A DNA stretch of 64,000 nt from Pseudomonas resinovorans NBRC 106553 (GTDB lineage: Bacteria; Pseudomonadota; Gammaproteobacteria; Pseudomonadales; Pseudomonadaceae), in NCBI RefSeq assembly GCF_000412695.1, contig NC_021499.1, forward strand, positions 4,402,001-4,466,000, read 5' to 3'. A model generated the notes under the pieces. The model saw only the letters and a list, made by a program, of their open reading frames with translations, was not told the origin of the DNA and ran no database searches. A program made the position numbers and the translations under genes. Shown in pieces: positions 1-9,282 of the stretch (its first letter is position 1; each line of letters begins with the position of its first letter).

Positions 1-1263
1 ACCGGTGGTGGGCGGCGGCACGCCGAGGGCGATCTGGAATCCCTGGTCACGGCCGGCGCTGTCCTTGATGGTCAGCGTGCCGGACGGAGTGCTGTCGCTG
101 ACGACCATTTCCTGGTTGTCGCTCAAGCGGCGCACCGAGTAGGGCGGCGTCGCCGAGGCGTTGTACTCCATCTGGTAGTCGCTGGTGGTGAGCAGGCTGG
201 TATTGGTGATGTTCAGGGCCGGCTGGGCATTGCTGTTGCCGGCGAAGGCCTTCACCCGCAGCGCCGCGAGGGCCGGGTCGTTGAAGTTGCCGAACAGGGC
301 CGCCCCCACCTGCCCTTTCAGGTCGAGGCCCTGGCCGAGCTGGGTGTTGACCTGGTCGCTGATGGACATGGCCAGGCGGCCCAGGGTATTGAGGCTGGCA
401 TCGAGGGTCTCGGTGCGGTAGCGAATCAGGCCGCCCAGTTCTCCACCGCTGAGCAGCGACGTGACGCCCTGGCGAGAATCACCGCTGACGAACTCCAGCT
501 CGAAACGGCTGGGGTCACCCTTGCCGGGCACCGCTTCGAGGCGGTTGGCCGAGTTGCCCACCACCAGTGGCTGGCCGGTGCCGACGAAGATGCTCTGGGT
601 GCCGTCGCTCTGGGGCACCACGCTCACGCCCACGTAGGTGGACAGTTGGCGGATCGCCTCGTCGCGGGAGTCCAGCAGGTCGTTCGGCACCTGGCCATTG
701 GACGAGGCGACAGCGATGGCGTCGTTGAGGCTGGCGATGGAACCGGCCAGGCGGTTCACCTGGTCCGCCACCGACGCCATCTGTTTGTTCAGCGAGTCGT
801 TCTGCGCGTTCAACCGATCGGAGACGGTGTTGAAGCGACGGGCCAGGCCCTCGGCCTCGGACAGCACCAACTGCCGCGCCGGCATGTTGGCGGGGTCCTC
901 GGCGGCGGTCTGCATGGCGGCGAAGAAGCTCTTCAGCGACGGGGTGATGCCGGTGGTGGTGCCGGACAGCAACGAGTCGAGCTGGTCGATCTGGCTCTTG
1001 TAGGCATCCACGTCACTGCTCAGCGACGTGGTGTTGCGCAGCTGCGCGGTGAGGAACTCGCTGTAGCTGCGACGGATATCCGTCAGGCTGACGCCGCTGC
1101 CGATATAGCCCGAGCCGGAGAACTGCGGCAGGTTGGTCGACTGGGTCGCGCTCTGCCGGGTGAAACCGGGCGTATTGACGTTGGAGATGTTGTGGCCGGT
1201 GACGGTCAGCTGCGACTGGCTCACGCGCAGCCCCGACAGGCCAATGTTTAGTAGGTCAGCCAT
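1..1263 (-). CDS. flgK: Flagellar hook-associated protein 1 FlgK (partial, C-terminus outside window)
   Basis: FlgK forms the first hook-filament junction zone at the distal end of the hook. The visible 421 residues begin MADLLNIGLSGLR and contain the rod/hook-family N-terminal signature with the phrase GHNISNVNTPG, which folds into the coiled-coil terminus shared by axial flagellar proteins. The 3' end is cut by the window edge, so the conserved C-terminal helix is not seen. It follows flgJ by 9 bp as the last visible gene of the flgFGHIJK run; flgL would be expected next. The start was chosen because it opens directly on the conserved motif. Confidence 0.95.
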   Translation of the reverse strand, partial: MADLLNIGLSGLRVSQSQLTVTGHNISNVNTPGFTRQSATQSTNLPQFSGSGYIGSGVSLTDIRRSYSEFLTAQLRNTTSLSSDVDAYKSQIDQLDSLLSGTTTGITPSLKSFFAAMQTAAEDPANMPARQLVLSEAEGLARRFNTVSDRLNAQNDSLNKQMASVADQVNRLAGSIASLNDAIAVASSNGQVPNDLLDSRDEAIRQLSTYVGVSVVPQSDGTQSIFVGTGQPLVVGNSANRLEAVPGKGDPSRFELEFVSGDSRQGVTSLLSGGELGGLIRYRTETLDASLNTLGRLAMSISDQVNTQLGQGLDLKGQVGAALFGNFNDPALAALRVKAFAGNSNAQPALNITNTSLLTTSDYQMEYNASATPPYSVRRLSDNQEMVVSDSTPSGTLTIKDSAGRDQGFQIALGVPPPTTG

Positions 1264-1272
1264 GACTCAGCC

Positions 1273-2439
1273 TCATATCCTTCTGGTCGGGCCATCGACG
1301 CTGGCGACGGCTTGGTAGATCTGCATGCCGCGAGCGATCTGGGTGATCTTGCGGGCGTATTGCGGGTCGGTGGCGTAGCCGGCCTTCTGCAGTTCGCGGA
1401 CGAACTGCTCGGGTTTCTCGGCCGAATCCAGCGCCTTGTCGTAGCGGGAGTTGTTCTGCAGGAAGCTCACGTAGTCGTGGAAGCTCTGCTCGAAGGAGTC
1501 GTATGAGCGGAACGACGCCGCCTCCTTCACCGCCTTGCCGCCCTTGTATTCGGTGGTCAGCGTGCGCGCGGACTCGCCGTCCCAGCCCTTGTGGGCCTTG
1601 ATGCCGAACAGGTTGTGGCTGCTGTCGCCGTCGGCCTCGCGGATGATCGACTTGCCCCAGCCGGTTTCCAGGGCGGCTTGCGCCACCAGGTAGCGGGGGT
1701 CGACGCCGATGCGCTCGGCGGCCTTCTCGGCCATCGGCAACAGGGTCTCGATGAACTCGTCACGCGAGGCGAAGCGGCGCTTGCTGGTGCCCTTGGCGCC
1801 GTCGGCGGCCTCGACGCCCACGGCTTCACGCTCGGGCGCGCCGTAGCTCTGGGCGGCGCTCCAGTCCTTGGCGGCAAGCGAAGTACCGGCGGTCTGTTCG
1901 GGGGACGGCACGATGCCGGCCGCCTGGCGGTCGGCGAGCTTGCCCGGCAGGGCGAGGCGGCGCAGGTTGATCAGGCGCGAATCGTCGCGCACCGCGACGC
2001 TGGACTCGTCGCCCTTTGCCGCCTGCTTGCTGCCCTGGGCCGGCCAGTTGGCCTGGACGCCGGACTGCACCTGGGCGAAGGGATTGGGACCGGTGGACTT
2101 GTTGGTCTTGGACAGCTGGCGGGCCAGCACATCGGCCAGGCCGACACCGCCCTGCTTGGACAGGGTCAGGGCGAGCTGCTGGTCGTGCATTTCCTGGTAG
2201 GTCTTGGTCTCGTTGCTGTTCAGGTAGTTGCCTTCGGAGAAGGCTTCACCGGCCTGGCGCATGGACTTCATCATTTCGTTGAGGAACAGCGACTCGAATT
2301 CCTGGGCCACCTTGCGGATGTTGCCCTCGCTGTCACGCTCCTTGCCGGCCTTGAACTGGCTGAGGCGATTCAGGTCGGTGTAGGCGCCGCTGTCGACGGT
2401 GGAGCCGGAGGCGAGACCTGAGGAGAGTTTCGAATTCAT
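1273..2439 (-). CDS. flgJ: Peptidoglycan hydrolase / rod assembly protein FlgJ
   Basis: FlgJ caps the growing rod in the periplasm and cuts peptidoglycan so the rod can pass. The 388-residue protein has the two expected parts. An N-terminal rod-binding region (about residues 35-110) contains FESLFLNEMMKSMRQA. A C-terminal glucosaminidase-type domain (about 225-380) contains PRYLVAQAALETGWGKS, whose Glu in ETGWG is the likely catalytic acid. A low-complexity linker of about 90 residues joins them. The length suits the dual-domain FlgJ of gammaproteobacteria. It sits between flgI (9 bp away) and flgK in one operon. Confidence 0.96.
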   Translation of the reverse strand: MNSKLSSGLASGSTVDSGAYTDLNRLSQFKAGKERDSEGNIRKVAQEFESLFLNEMMKSMRQAGEAFSEGNYLNSNETKTYQEMHDQQLALTLSKQGGVGLADVLARQLSKTNKSTGPNPFAQVQSGVQANWPAQGSKQAAKGDESSVAVRDDSRLINLRRLALPGKLADRQAAGIVPSPEQTAGTSLAAKDWSAAQSYGAPEREAVGVEAADGAKGTSKRRFASRDEFIETLLPMAEKAAERIGVDPRYLVAQAALETGWGKSIIREADGDSSHNLFGIKAHKGWDGESARTLTTEYKGGKAVKEAASFRSYDSFEQSFHDYVSFLQNNSRYDKALDSAEKPEQFVRELQKAGYATDPQYARKITQIARGMQIYQAVASVDGPTRRI

Positions 2440-2448
2440 CGCCCGTCC

Positions 2449-3549
2449 TCAGATCACGATCAGGTCGGCTTGCAGCGCGCCGGCCTGCTTCAACGCTTCG
2501 AGAATGGCCATCAGGTCGGACGGCGCCGCGCCCACCTGGTTGACCGCACGCACGATCTCGTCGAGGGTGGTGCCCGGACCGAACTTGAACATCGGCTTGG
2601 CTTCCTGCTCGGCGCTGACCTTCGAGCGCGGCACGACCGCGGTCTGGCCACCGGAGAAGGCTTCCGGCTGGCTGACGATGGGGTCCTCGGTGATGGTGAC
2701 GGTGAGGCTGCCATGGGTGACGGCGGCCGGCTGCACGCGCACGTTCTGGCCGATCACGATGGTGCCGGTGCGGGAGTTGATGATGACCTTGGCCACGGCC
2801 TGGCCGGCTTCGATCTCCAGGTTCTCGATCACCGAGAGGTAGTCCACCCGCTGGTTCGGGTCCAGCGGCGCGCTGACCCGCACGGAGCCGCCGTCGATGG
2901 CCTGGGCGACGCCGGGGCCGAGCAGTTCGTTGAGCTTGTCGACGATGTTCTTGGCGGTGGTGAAGTCCGGGCGGTTGAGGTTCAGGGTCAGGGAATTGCC
3001 CTGCTCGAAACCGCTCGGCACCGGACGCTCCACCGTCGCGCCGGAAGGAATGCGGCCGGAGGACGGAACGTTGACGGTGATCCGCGAGCCGTCGCTGCCC
3101 TCGGCGTCGAAGCCGCCCACCACCAGGTTGCCCTGGGCGATGGCGTAGACGTTGCCGTCGATACCCTTGAGCGGGCTCATCAGCAGGCTGCCGCCACGCA
3201 GGCTCTTGGCGTTGCCGATGGAGGAGATGGTCACGTCGATGACCTGGCCGGGCTTGGCGAAGGGCGGCAGGTCGGCATGGATGGACACCGCCGCGACGTT
3301 CTTCAGCTGCACGTTGCCGACGTTGGCCGGCACCTTGATGCCGAACTGCGCCAGCATGTTGTTGAAGGTCTGCAGGGTGAAGGGCGTCTGGGTGGTCTGG
3401 TCACCGGTGCCGTTCAGGCCAACCACCAGGCCGTAGCCGATCAGCTGGTTGGTCCGTACGCCCTGGATGCTCGCCAGGTCCTTCAGGCGCTCGGCCTGGG
3501 CCACGCCTGCGGCGAGCAGCAGGCAGAGGGCGGTGATCAGTCGCTTCAT
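2449..3549 (-). CDS. flgI: Flagellar P-ring protein FlgI
   Basis: FlgI builds the P-ring, the bushing around the rod in the peptidoglycan layer. The 366-residue product starts [19 protein letters not shown], a clear Sec signal peptide, followed by [20 protein letters not shown], the conserved start of mature FlgI. The C-terminus keeps the [15 protein letters not shown] segment. An alternative ATG four codons upstream (3561) overlaps the flgH stop as ATGA and could allow coupled translation. The inner ATG was preferred because GATGAGA precedes it at a reasonable distance and it gives a standard signal peptide. Confidence 0.95.
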   Translation of the reverse strand: MKRLITALCLLLAAGVAQAERLKDLASIQGVRTNQLIGYGLVVGLNGTGDQTTQTPFTLQTFNNMLAQFGIKVPANVGNVQLKNVAAVSIHADLPPFAKPGQVIDVTISSIGNAKSLRGGSLLMSPLKGIDGNVYAIAQGNLVVGGFDAEGSDGSRITVNVPSSGRIPSGATVERPVPSGFEQGNSLTLNLNRPDFTTAKNIVDKLNELLGPGVAQAIDGGSVRVSAPLDPNQRVDYLSVIENLEIEAGQAVAKVIINSRTGTIVIGQNVRVQPAAVTHGSLTVTITEDPIVSQPEAFSGGQTAVVPRSKVSAEQEAKPMFKFGPGTTLDEIVRAVNQVGAAPSDLMAILEALKQAGALQADLIVI

Positions 3550-3560
3550 GGTCGGTCTCA

Positions 3561-4274
3561 TCAGAACGGGAACAGCGGGCTCATGAAGAACCGGTCGAAC
3601 CAGCCGGGCTGGCTGGCGTCGGCGAAGGCGCCGGTGCCGGAATAGGTGATGCGTGCGTCGGCCACCCGGGTGGACGGCACGGTGTTGTCGGTGCCGATGT
3701 CGTCGGCGCGGACCATGCCGGCGATGCGCACCAGCTCGTCGCCGGTGTTCAGGGTCAGCCACTTCTCGCCGCGCACCGCGAGGATGCCGTTGGGCAGCAC
3801 TTCGGAAACGGTGACGGTGATGGAGCCGGACAGGCTGTTGCTCTGCCCCGCCTTGGAGTCGCCCTTGGTGTCGCGGGAGGCGTTGTATTCGGCGTCCAGG
3901 GACAGGCGCGCGGCGTCCAGCGGATTGAGGCCGCCATTGGGGTTGTTCACCGACACGCCGCCGCCGAACAGCGAGGTCAGGCCGATGTTGGCGTTGCTGT
4001 CCTTCTGGATCTGCGAGTTGGCGTTCTTGCTGGCCTGGGTGCGCTCGTTGAGGGTGATGGTGATGATGTCACCCACGCGGTAGGCCTTGCGGTCGTCGTA
4101 GAGGTTGGTCTCGAAACCGGCCTGGTAGATCGCGCCGTTGCTCTGTGCGGCGGGCAGCGGGGTACGCGGCAGCACGGGCGCATAGTAGGGATCGTTCGGT
4201 CGCGGCGCAGGTTGCACACAGCCCTGGATGAGGGCGACTCCGAGCAGCGGGAGAAGAATGATCAGCCGGTTCAT
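3561..4274 (-). CDS. flgH: Flagellar L-ring lipoprotein FlgH
   Basis: FlgH forms the L-ring in the outer membrane. The 237-residue protein starts with a lipoprotein signal, [19 protein letters not shown], in which LIQGC is the lipobox and Cys19 would be acylated. Family motifs follow: [21 protein letters not shown] and, near the end, IRYSG-like residues and [12 protein letters not shown] at the very C-terminus. It lies 18 bp downstream of flgG and overlaps the alternative flgI start, consistent with one transcript for the rings and distal rod. Confidence 0.96.
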   Translation of the reverse strand: MNRLIILLPLLGVALIQGCVQPAPRPNDPYYAPVLPRTPLPAAQSNGAIYQAGFETNLYDDRKAYRVGDIITITLNERTQASKNANSQIQKDSNANIGLTSLFGGGVSVNNPNGGLNPLDAARLSLDAEYNASRDTKGDSKAGQSNSLSGSITVTVSEVLPNGILAVRGEKWLTLNTGDELVRIAGMVRADDIGTDNTVPSTRVADARITYSGTGAFADASQPGWFDRFFMSPLFPF

Positions 4275-4292
4275 GACAACTACCTCAGGGCG

Positions 4293-5078
4293 TTACAGGT
4301 TCTGCGTGACGAAAGCGAGCATCTGGTCAGCGGTGGAGATGACCTTGGAGTTCATCTCGTAGGCGCGCTGGGTGGTGATCATGTTCACCAGCTCCTCGAC
4401 CACGCTGACGTTGGAGTTTTCCAGGGTGTTCTGCTGCACCACGCCCAGGCCGGCGAGGCCCGGCGTACCGACTTGCGGGGCGCCGCTGGCGGAGGTTTCC
4501 AGGAACAGGTTGTTGCCGATGGCCTGCAGGCCGCCGTAGTTGACGAAGTCGGCGGTCTGGATGTTGCCGATGATCTGTGCTGCGGGGTTGCCGGTGGTGG
4601 TCACCGAGACGGTGCCGTCTTCGCCCACGGTGAAGGTCTGCACTTCGGCGGGCAGGACGATGGCCGGCTCCAGGGCGAAGCCCTGGGAGGTGACGATCTG
4701 GCCGTCGGAGTTCAGGTGGAAACTGCCGTCGCGGGAGTAGGCGACCGTGCCGTCGGGCATCAGCACCTGGAAGAAGCCGCGGCCGTTGATGGCCATGTCC
4801 AGCGGCTGCTCGGTGGTCTGCAGGCTGCCCTGGGTGAAGATCTTCTGGGTGCCGGCGATGCGCACACCGGTACCCAGCTGCAGGCCGGTGGGCAGCTCGC
4901 TGTCCTGGCTGGTCTGGCCGCCCGGCTGGCGACGGATCTGGTACAGCAGGTCCTCGAACTCGGCGCGATCGCGCTTGAAGCCCGTGGTCGAAACGTTCGC
5001 CAGGTTGTTGGAAATGGTGGTCAGGTTCATGTCCTGGGCGGACAGGCCGGTCTTGCTGACCCAGAGTGCCGGAAGCAT
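4293..5078 (-). CDS. flgG: Flagellar distal rod protein FlgG
   Basis: FlgG makes the distal rod that crosses the periplasm. The 261-residue protein opens MLPALWVSKTGLSAQDMNLT and has the flagellar rod signature NLANVSTTGFKRDRAEF near residue 28. The middle carries the FlgG insertion QIRRQPGGQTSQ (about residues 46-57), the stretch that distinguishes the straight rod from the curved hook. The C-terminus ends in the conserved helix EMNSKVISTADQMLAFV. It lies between flgF (45 bp upstream) and flgH (18 bp downstream). Confidence 0.97.
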   Translation of the reverse strand: MLPALWVSKTGLSAQDMNLTTISNNLANVSTTGFKRDRAEFEDLLYQIRRQPGGQTSQDSELPTGLQLGTGVRIAGTQKIFTQGSLQTTEQPLDMAINGRGFFQVLMPDGTVAYSRDGSFHLNSDGQIVTSQGFALEPAIVLPAEVQTFTVGEDGTVSVTTTGNPAAQIIGNIQTADFVNYGGLQAIGNNLFLETSASGAPQVGTPGLAGLGVVQQNTLENSNVSVVEELVNMITTQRAYEMNSKVISTADQMLAFVTQNL

Positions 5079-5123
5079 CTATTTCTCCTCGGGCGCCGGA
5101 ATCATGGCGCCGCGTACTGGTGA

Positions 5124-5867
5124 TTAGCTGAACTGCAAGACCCGCGCCATTGCCGCGGAATTATCTTCAGCGGTGCGCATCATCTTCACGGAAAGCTCGA
5201 ACTGGCGGGACAGCGAGAGGATCGCCGTCATCTCTTCCACGGCGTTGACGTTGCTCGCCTCGATGAAGCCGGAGGTCACCTGGACATTGGCGTCGGCCGC
5301 GGCCGGCGGCTGGTTGTCCTTGAGGCGGATCATGCCGTCGGTGCCTTTCTCCAGCTGCTTGGGGTCGGGGTTGACCAGTTTGATGCGGTCCACCTCGGCC
5401 ACCACGTTGGGAGCCTCGCCCAGGGCGCGGACGCTGATGGTGCCGTCCTGGCCGATCTCCACCTTCTGCTCCGGCGGAATGGCGATGGGACCGGCATTGC
5501 CCATGACCGGCAAACCATTGCCGGTACGCAGCTGGCCGAGGGCATCGATCTGCAGGCTGCCGGTACGTACATAGGCTTCACCACCATCGGGGGCCTGCAC
5601 GGCGATCCAGCCCTCCCCTTTCACGGCCACGTCCAGGTCACGACCGGTTTCCTGCAGGGCGCCGGGGGTGAAGTCGGTGCCGGGGCGCTCGGTCATGGCG
5701 TAGACCCGCGACGGGAAAGTGTCGCCGAACACCGGCATGGAACGCGCCTGCTCGAAGTCGCGGCGGAAACCCGAAGTGGAAATGTTCGCCAGGTTGTTGG
5801 CGTGGGCGCGCTGGGCCAGGGAGTTCTGGCTGGCTCCGCTCATCGCGACATAAAGCATCTTGTCCAT
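5124..5867 (-). CDS. flgF: Flagellar proximal rod protein FlgF
   Basis: FlgF is a proximal rod subunit. The 247-residue protein starts MDKMLYVAMSGASQNSLAQR and has the rod signature NLANISTSGFRRDFEQ. The reading frame extends 22 codons further upstream, but the chosen ATG is preceded by a good GGAG ribosome site and begins on the conserved family start. The longer form would also run into the sigma-54 promoter at 5917-5932. This is the first gene of the flgFGHIJK transcript. Confidence 0.95.
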   Translation of the reverse strand: MDKMLYVAMSGASQNSLAQRAHANNLANISTSGFRRDFEQARSMPVFGDTFPSRVYAMTERPGTDFTPGALQETGRDLDVAVKGEGWIAVQAPDGGEAYVRTGSLQIDALGQLRTGNGLPVMGNAGPIAIPPEQKVEIGQDGTISVRALGEAPNVVAEVDRIKLVNPDPKQLEKGTDGMIRLKDNQPPAAADANVQVTSGFIEASNVNAVEEMTAILSLSRQFELSVKMMRTAEDNSAAMARVLQFS

Positions 5868-5916
5868 GAATTTCTCCGAGTGGGCGTTGCCGCCCTTGGC
5901 TCTTTGCAAGCTATCC

Positions 5917-5932
5917 AGCAAGCGTCGTGCCA
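5917..5932 (-). promoter_or_regulatory. Sigma-54 promoter of the flgF operon
   Basis: Read on the minus strand the bases are TGGCACGACGCTTGCT, a full match to the -24/-12 pattern TGGCAC-N5-TTGCT. It lies about 50 bp upstream of the flgF start, in the right orientation. Sigma-54 control (with the activator FleQ or FleR) is known for these operons in P. aeruginosa. Confidence 0.88.
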
Positions 5933-5977
5933 ATGTCGAAACTCAATTACAAGCCATTGAATTAAAAGGAATTTACA

Positions 5978-6006
5978 GAAAAGAAAAAGGCCCTTTGCAG
6001 GGCCTT
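5978..6006 (-). terminator. Rho-independent terminator after flgE
   Basis: On the minus strand AAGGCCC and GGGCCTT form a 7-bp stem with a 6-base loop, followed directly by a T-rich run (TTTTTCTTTT). It lies downstream of flgE and just upstream of the flgF promoter, so it separates flgBCDE from flgFGHIJK. Confidence 0.8.
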
Positions 6007-6037
6007 GTCAAACCGCTGGCGGCTAGCGGCTGCCGCC

Positions 6038-6059
6038 AGCGGCAAGGGGATTTGCCGCT
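6038..6059. repeat. GCGGCAA-GGGG-TTGCCGC hairpin repeat, copy 1
   Basis: AGCGGCAA and its complement TTGCCGCT flank a short G-rich loop. The same 22-base unit with one loop base changed recurs at 9381-9402. Both copies lie in gaps beside flagellar sigma-54 promoters, about 3.3 kb apart. Confidence 0.6.
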
Positions 6060-6060
6060 T

Positions 6061-6154
6061 GTAGGAGCGAATTCATTCGCGATGCAGGTCGAAGACCTGC
6101 CAATCCGGACCTGGGCCGGCTGCGCCGACCAATCGCGATTGAAATCGCTCCTAC
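6061..6154. repeat. REPIN-like inverted pair with GTAGGAGCGA ends
   Basis: The element opens GTAGGAGCGAATTCATTCGC and closes with TCGCTCCTAC, so the ends pair as an imperfect inverted repeat about 94 bases long. The same GTAGGAGCGA ends occur at 13546-13610, and a single end occurs at about 17936. This matches the REP doublet (REPIN) organisation known in Pseudomonas intergenic regions. Confidence 0.75.
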
Positions 6155-6210
6155 AGATGGATGCAGAAACGGATGAGCTCGCGAGCTAGAGCCAGGCTAG
6201 GCGAAAGTGG

Positions 6211-6254
6211 CCCGAGGAAGCGGAGTTTACGACTGTAAATGAGCATTCCTCGGG
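6211..6254. repeat. Long inverted repeat beside flgE
   Basis: CCCGAGGAA and TTCCTCGGG are the outer arms; TTTAC and GTAAA form an inner stem. The structure starts about 40 bases past the flgE stop. It has no T tract, so it is more likely a dispersed repeat or an mRNA 3' stabiliser than a terminator. Confidence 0.6.
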
Positions 6255-6292
6255 TCAGTTTCAACAACGCATGGCCGACGCGCAGCCACTCA

Positions 6293-7630
6293 TCAACGCA
6301 GGTTGATGATGGTCTGGGTGACGGCGTCTTCGGTCTGGATGGTCTTGGCGTTGGCCTGGTAGTTGCGCTGGGCGACGATCAGGTTCACCAGCTGGTCCGA
6401 CAGTTCGACGTTGGAGTCTTCCAGGGCGCCGGCCTGCAGGGCGCCCAGGGTGCCGGAGCGCGGGGTGCCGACCACCGGCTCGCCGGACTCGAAGGACTGC
6501 ACCCAGCCGGTCTTGCCCACCGGGGTCAGGCCCTGGACGTTGGCGAAGTTGGCCAGGATCACCTGGCCCTGCACCTTGGACTGGCCGTTGGTGTAGCGGG
6601 CGAAGATCACCCCGGTGTCGTCGATTTCCAGGCCCGCCAGCTGGCCGGTGGTGTAGCCGTCCTGGCTGATGCTGTTCACCGCGAAGGTGCTGGAATATTG
6701 GGTGGAGCCGCGAATATCGATGCTGATGCCGCCGGCGTTGGCGGTGGCGCCGTTGCCCGACCAGTTCGCCGGCGTACCGCCATCGGAAACGGCGGGCACC
6801 CAGTCGTCGAGGGTCATCAGGCCGGTGGCCGGGTCGTAGTTCAGTTCACCGCCCGCCGCCATGCCGGCCGTGTCCAGGCTGCCGTCGGCATTGAACAGCA
6901 GGTTGGTGGTGTGCGGGTCGGTGCTGGTCGGGTCGGACGGGTTACGCCCATCCACCAGCACGGCCATGCTCCAGTTGTTGGTCACCGGCGGCGTCGCGGC
7001 CGGGTCGGAGTTGTTGATGAAGTACTGGGTCATGACGTGGGCATTGCCCTGGGAGTCATAGATGTTGACCGAGGTGGACGACGTGTAGGTGGTCGGATCG
7101 GCCGGGTCGAACGGGGTGTTGGTCGGCGCCTTGGTGGTGGAGTTCAGGTTGAACTTCTGCGCCACCTGGGTAGTGGCCTTGGGCGCCTGGTTCGACGACT
7201 CGATGCGCAGGTCGCTGACCACGCCGTTCTGCAGGTTGCCGTTGCCGTCCACGCCATAGCCCTGCAGGCGGTAACCGAAGTTGTTGGTGATGTAGCCGTT
7301 GCGGTCGGTACCGAAGTAGCCGGCACGGGTATAGCTGATCTCACCGTTGTTGCTGGTCTGGAAGAAGCCGTTGCCGTTGATGGCCAGGTCCAGGGCGTTC
7401 TGGGTGTAGTTGATGTTGCCCTGGTTGAACAGCTGGGACACGTCCCCCAGCGTCACGCCGCTGCCCTGGGCGTTCTTGCCGGTGCCGAGCACCGAGGCGG
7501 CATAGACGTCGGCGAACTCCGCACGGGACTGCTTGAAGCCCGCGGTACCGGCGTTGGCGATGTTGTTGCCGGTGACGTTGAGATCGCTGGTCGCGGCTCG
7601 CAGGCCGCTGAGACCGATGTTGAACGCCAT
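6293..7630 (-). CDS. flgE: Flagellar hook protein FlgE
   Basis: FlgE polymerises into the flexible hook. The 445-residue protein begins MAFNIGLSGLRAATSDLNVT and has the axial-family motif NNIANAGTAGFKQSRAEF near residue 24. The C-terminus ends with the conserved helix VNLIVAQRNYQANAKTIQT. The middle is Thr/Asn/Asp-rich, as in surface-exposed hook domains. The ribosome site AAGGAGAT is strong. It is the last gene of the flgBCDE operon, 46 bp after flgD, and is followed by a terminator. Confidence 0.97.
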   Translation of the reverse strand: MAFNIGLSGLRAATSDLNVTGNNIANAGTAGFKQSRAEFADVYAASVLGTGKNAQGSGVTLGDVSQLFNQGNINYTQNALDLAINGNGFFQTSNNGEISYTRAGYFGTDRNGYITNNFGYRLQGYGVDGNGNLQNGVVSDLRIESSNQAPKATTQVAQKFNLNSTTKAPTNTPFDPADPTTYTSSTSVNIYDSQGNAHVMTQYFINNSDPAATPPVTNNWSMAVLVDGRNPSDPTSTDPHTTNLLFNADGSLDTAGMAAGGELNYDPATGLMTLDDWVPAVSDGGTPANWSGNGATANAGGISIDIRGSTQYSSTFAVNSISQDGYTTGQLAGLEIDDTGVIFARYTNGQSKVQGQVILANFANVQGLTPVGKTGWVQSFESGEPVVGTPRSGTLGALQAGALEDSNVELSDQLVNLIVAQRNYQANAKTIQTEDAVTQTIINLR

Positions 7631-7676
7631 TTCTTATCTCCTTTGCCGGTGCTTCCCGGCGTTCTGAACCGGGAAG

Positions 7677-8351
7677 TTACTGACCGATGACCTGGACCTG
7701 GGACAGCGGCACGCTGCCGAGACCGGCGAGGTTGAGCATCAGCTCGCCGCCGTTCTGCCCGAGGGTGACGCTGTCGACGTTGGCCGGCAGCATCGTGTAG
7801 AGCGACTTGGTTTCGCCTTCGTACTGCGCCTGTGCCTCGAACTTGTAGGTGCCGGGCGGCATGACCTTGCCGCTGGAGTCCTTGCCGTCCCACATGAAGC
7901 TGACGTTGCCGGCCGATTGCTGGCCGAGGCTGACGCGGTTCACCAGGGCGCCGGCGCTGTCGTAGACGTTGACCCAGACGTTGCTGCTGGACACCGGCAG
8001 CACGGCCGAGGCCTTGAAGGTTTCCGCGGTATCCACCACCGCCTTCTCGCTCGGGACGATGACCTTGCGGCCCACCAGCGAGGAGGCCTGCAGCGCCTGG
8101 GAGGACTGGTAGCCGGAGAGCAGCGAACCCATGCTGCTGTTCAGCTTCTCGATGCCTTCCACCTGGCTGAACTGCGCCAGCTGGGCGATGAACTCGCCGT
8201 TTTCCTGGGGCGCCAGGGGGTCCTGGTTGTTCAACTGGGCCACCAGCAGTTCGAGGAACTCGTTCTTGCCGAGGTCCTTGCTCTTGGTCTCGGTCTTGAG
8301 CGCGAACTGGTCGAGGACCGATTGGGTATCCGCTACGTTACTGACACTCAT
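7677..8351 (-). CDS. flgD: Flagellar hook cap protein FlgD
   Basis: FlgD is the scaffold that caps the hook while FlgE adds beneath it. The 224-residue protein has the conserved N-terminal segment FLELLVAQLNNQDPLAPQEN (about residues 32-51). A central FlgD tudor/Ig-like region includes MWDGKDSSGKVMPPGTYKFE. The start MSVSNVADTQ is preceded by a GAGGGAA ribosome site. It lies between flgC (15 bp) and flgE (46 bp). Confidence 0.96.
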   Translation of the reverse strand: MSVSNVADTQSVLDQFALKTETKSKDLGKNEFLELLVAQLNNQDPLAPQENGEFIAQLAQFSQVEGIEKLNSSMGSLLSGYQSSQALQASSLVGRKVIVPSEKAVVDTAETFKASAVLPVSSSNVWVNVYDSAGALVNRVSLGQQSAGNVSFMWDGKDSSGKVMPPGTYKFEAQAQYEGETKSLYTMLPANVDSVTLGQNGGELMLNLAGLGSVPLSQVQVIGQ

Positions 8352-8366
8352 GCTGTTCCCTCGCTA

Positions 8367-8813
8367 TCACTGACCCAGGGTCAGCACTTTCTGCATCATC
8401 TGTTTGGCGGTGTTCATCATTTCCACGTTGGTCTGGAAGGACCGGCTGGCGGAAATCATGTCGGCCATTTCTTCGACCACGTTGACGTTCGGGTAGTACA
8501 CGTAGCCCTCGGCGTTGGCCGCCGGGTGGTTGGGCTCGTAGCGCGGCGTCAGGGTGCTCTGGTCCTCGATCACGCCGAGTACCTGTACACCGGCACCGGA
8601 CTGGTCCTGGTCGGTGAACAGCGAACCACGGTCGCCGTTGCCCAGGGTGTTCTGGAACATGGTGGCGAACACCGGGTGGCGGGCGCGGTAGGTCTGGTCG
8701 AGGCTCGAGGAAACGGTCTCGGCGTTGGCGATGTTGCTGGAGATGGTGTTCAGCCGAGTGTTCTGGGCACTCATGCCGGTGCCGGCGATGTTGAAGATGC
8801 TGGACAGGGACAT
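8367..8813 (-). CDS. flgC: Flagellar proximal rod protein FlgC
   Basis: FlgC is a proximal rod subunit. The 148-residue protein starts MSLSSIFNIAGTGMSAQNTR, keeps the rod motif NTISSNIANAET, and ends with the conserved helix ETNVEMMNTAKQMMQK-type segment (here QTNVEMMNTAKQMMQKVLTL). The length is normal for the family. It is 14 bp from flgB and 15 bp from flgD. Confidence 0.96.
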   Translation of the reverse strand: MSLSSIFNIAGTGMSAQNTRLNTISSNIANAETVSSSLDQTYRARHPVFATMFQNTLGNGDRGSLFTDQDQSGAGVQVLGVIEDQSTLTPRYEPNHPAANAEGYVYYPNVNVVEEMADMISASRSFQTNVEMMNTAKQMMQKVLTLGQ

Positions 8814-8827
8814 GGCTTGGCTCTCCG

Positions 8828-9235
8828 TTATTCGCCGCGCAGGGCGCCGATCAGCCCTTTGAACTTGCTGTTGAGGAAGGTGAAGCTGGCCTGGAACTGC
8901 ATGGCGTTCTCGGTGTAGTTCGACTGCTCCAGCTGGGCGTCCACGGTGTTCTCGTCAATGGCGGCCTGGAAGGGGATGCGGTACTTCAGCGAGGCATCGC
9001 CCATGTCGAAACCTTCGGCGGCGATGTGCATCTCATTGGTCCGGGTGGCCTGGAAGCTGCCGTGGGCGGCCTTCTCCGATTGCTGGGCGAGCACGCTGGC
9101 GAAGTCCAGGTCACGAGCCTTGTAGTTCGGGGTATCGGCGTTGGCGATGTTGTTGGCCAGCACCTCGCCGCGCTGGGCGCGGAAGCTGAGGGCTTGCTGG
9201 TGGATGCCGAGGGCCTTTTCGAAACTGATGCTCAT
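8828..9235 (-). CDS. flgB: Flagellar proximal rod protein FlgB
   Basis: FlgB is a proximal rod subunit attached to the MS-ring/FliE base. The 135-residue protein starts MSISFEKALGIHQQALSFRA and contains VLANNIANADTPNYKARDLD, the family signature. The frame is open for 8 more codons upstream, but the chosen ATG matches the usual family start. This is the first gene of flgBCDE, about 50 bp downstream of a strong sigma-54 promoter. Confidence 0.95.
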   Translation of the reverse strand: MSISFEKALGIHQQALSFRAQRGEVLANNIANADTPNYKARDLDFASVLAQQSEKAAHGSFQATRTNEMHIAAEGFDMGDASLKYRIPFQAAIDENTVDAQLEQSNYTENAMQFQASFTFLNSKFKGLIGALRGE

Positions 9236-9282
9236 GTCCGGAACCTTTGCCAGTGGCAATCTGGTTTGCTTGCCAGATATTT

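Larger units (their letters stand above)
5868..6292. other. Repeat-filled gap between flgE and flgF
   Basis: No gene is visible in these 425 bases. From flgF towards flgE they hold the flgF sigma-54 promoter, the flgE terminator, an 11-bp inverted repeat (6013-6023 with 6032-6042), a GCGGCAA hairpin repeat, a REPIN-like pair and a long inverted repeat next to flgE. Each is listed or described separately. Confidence 0.7.
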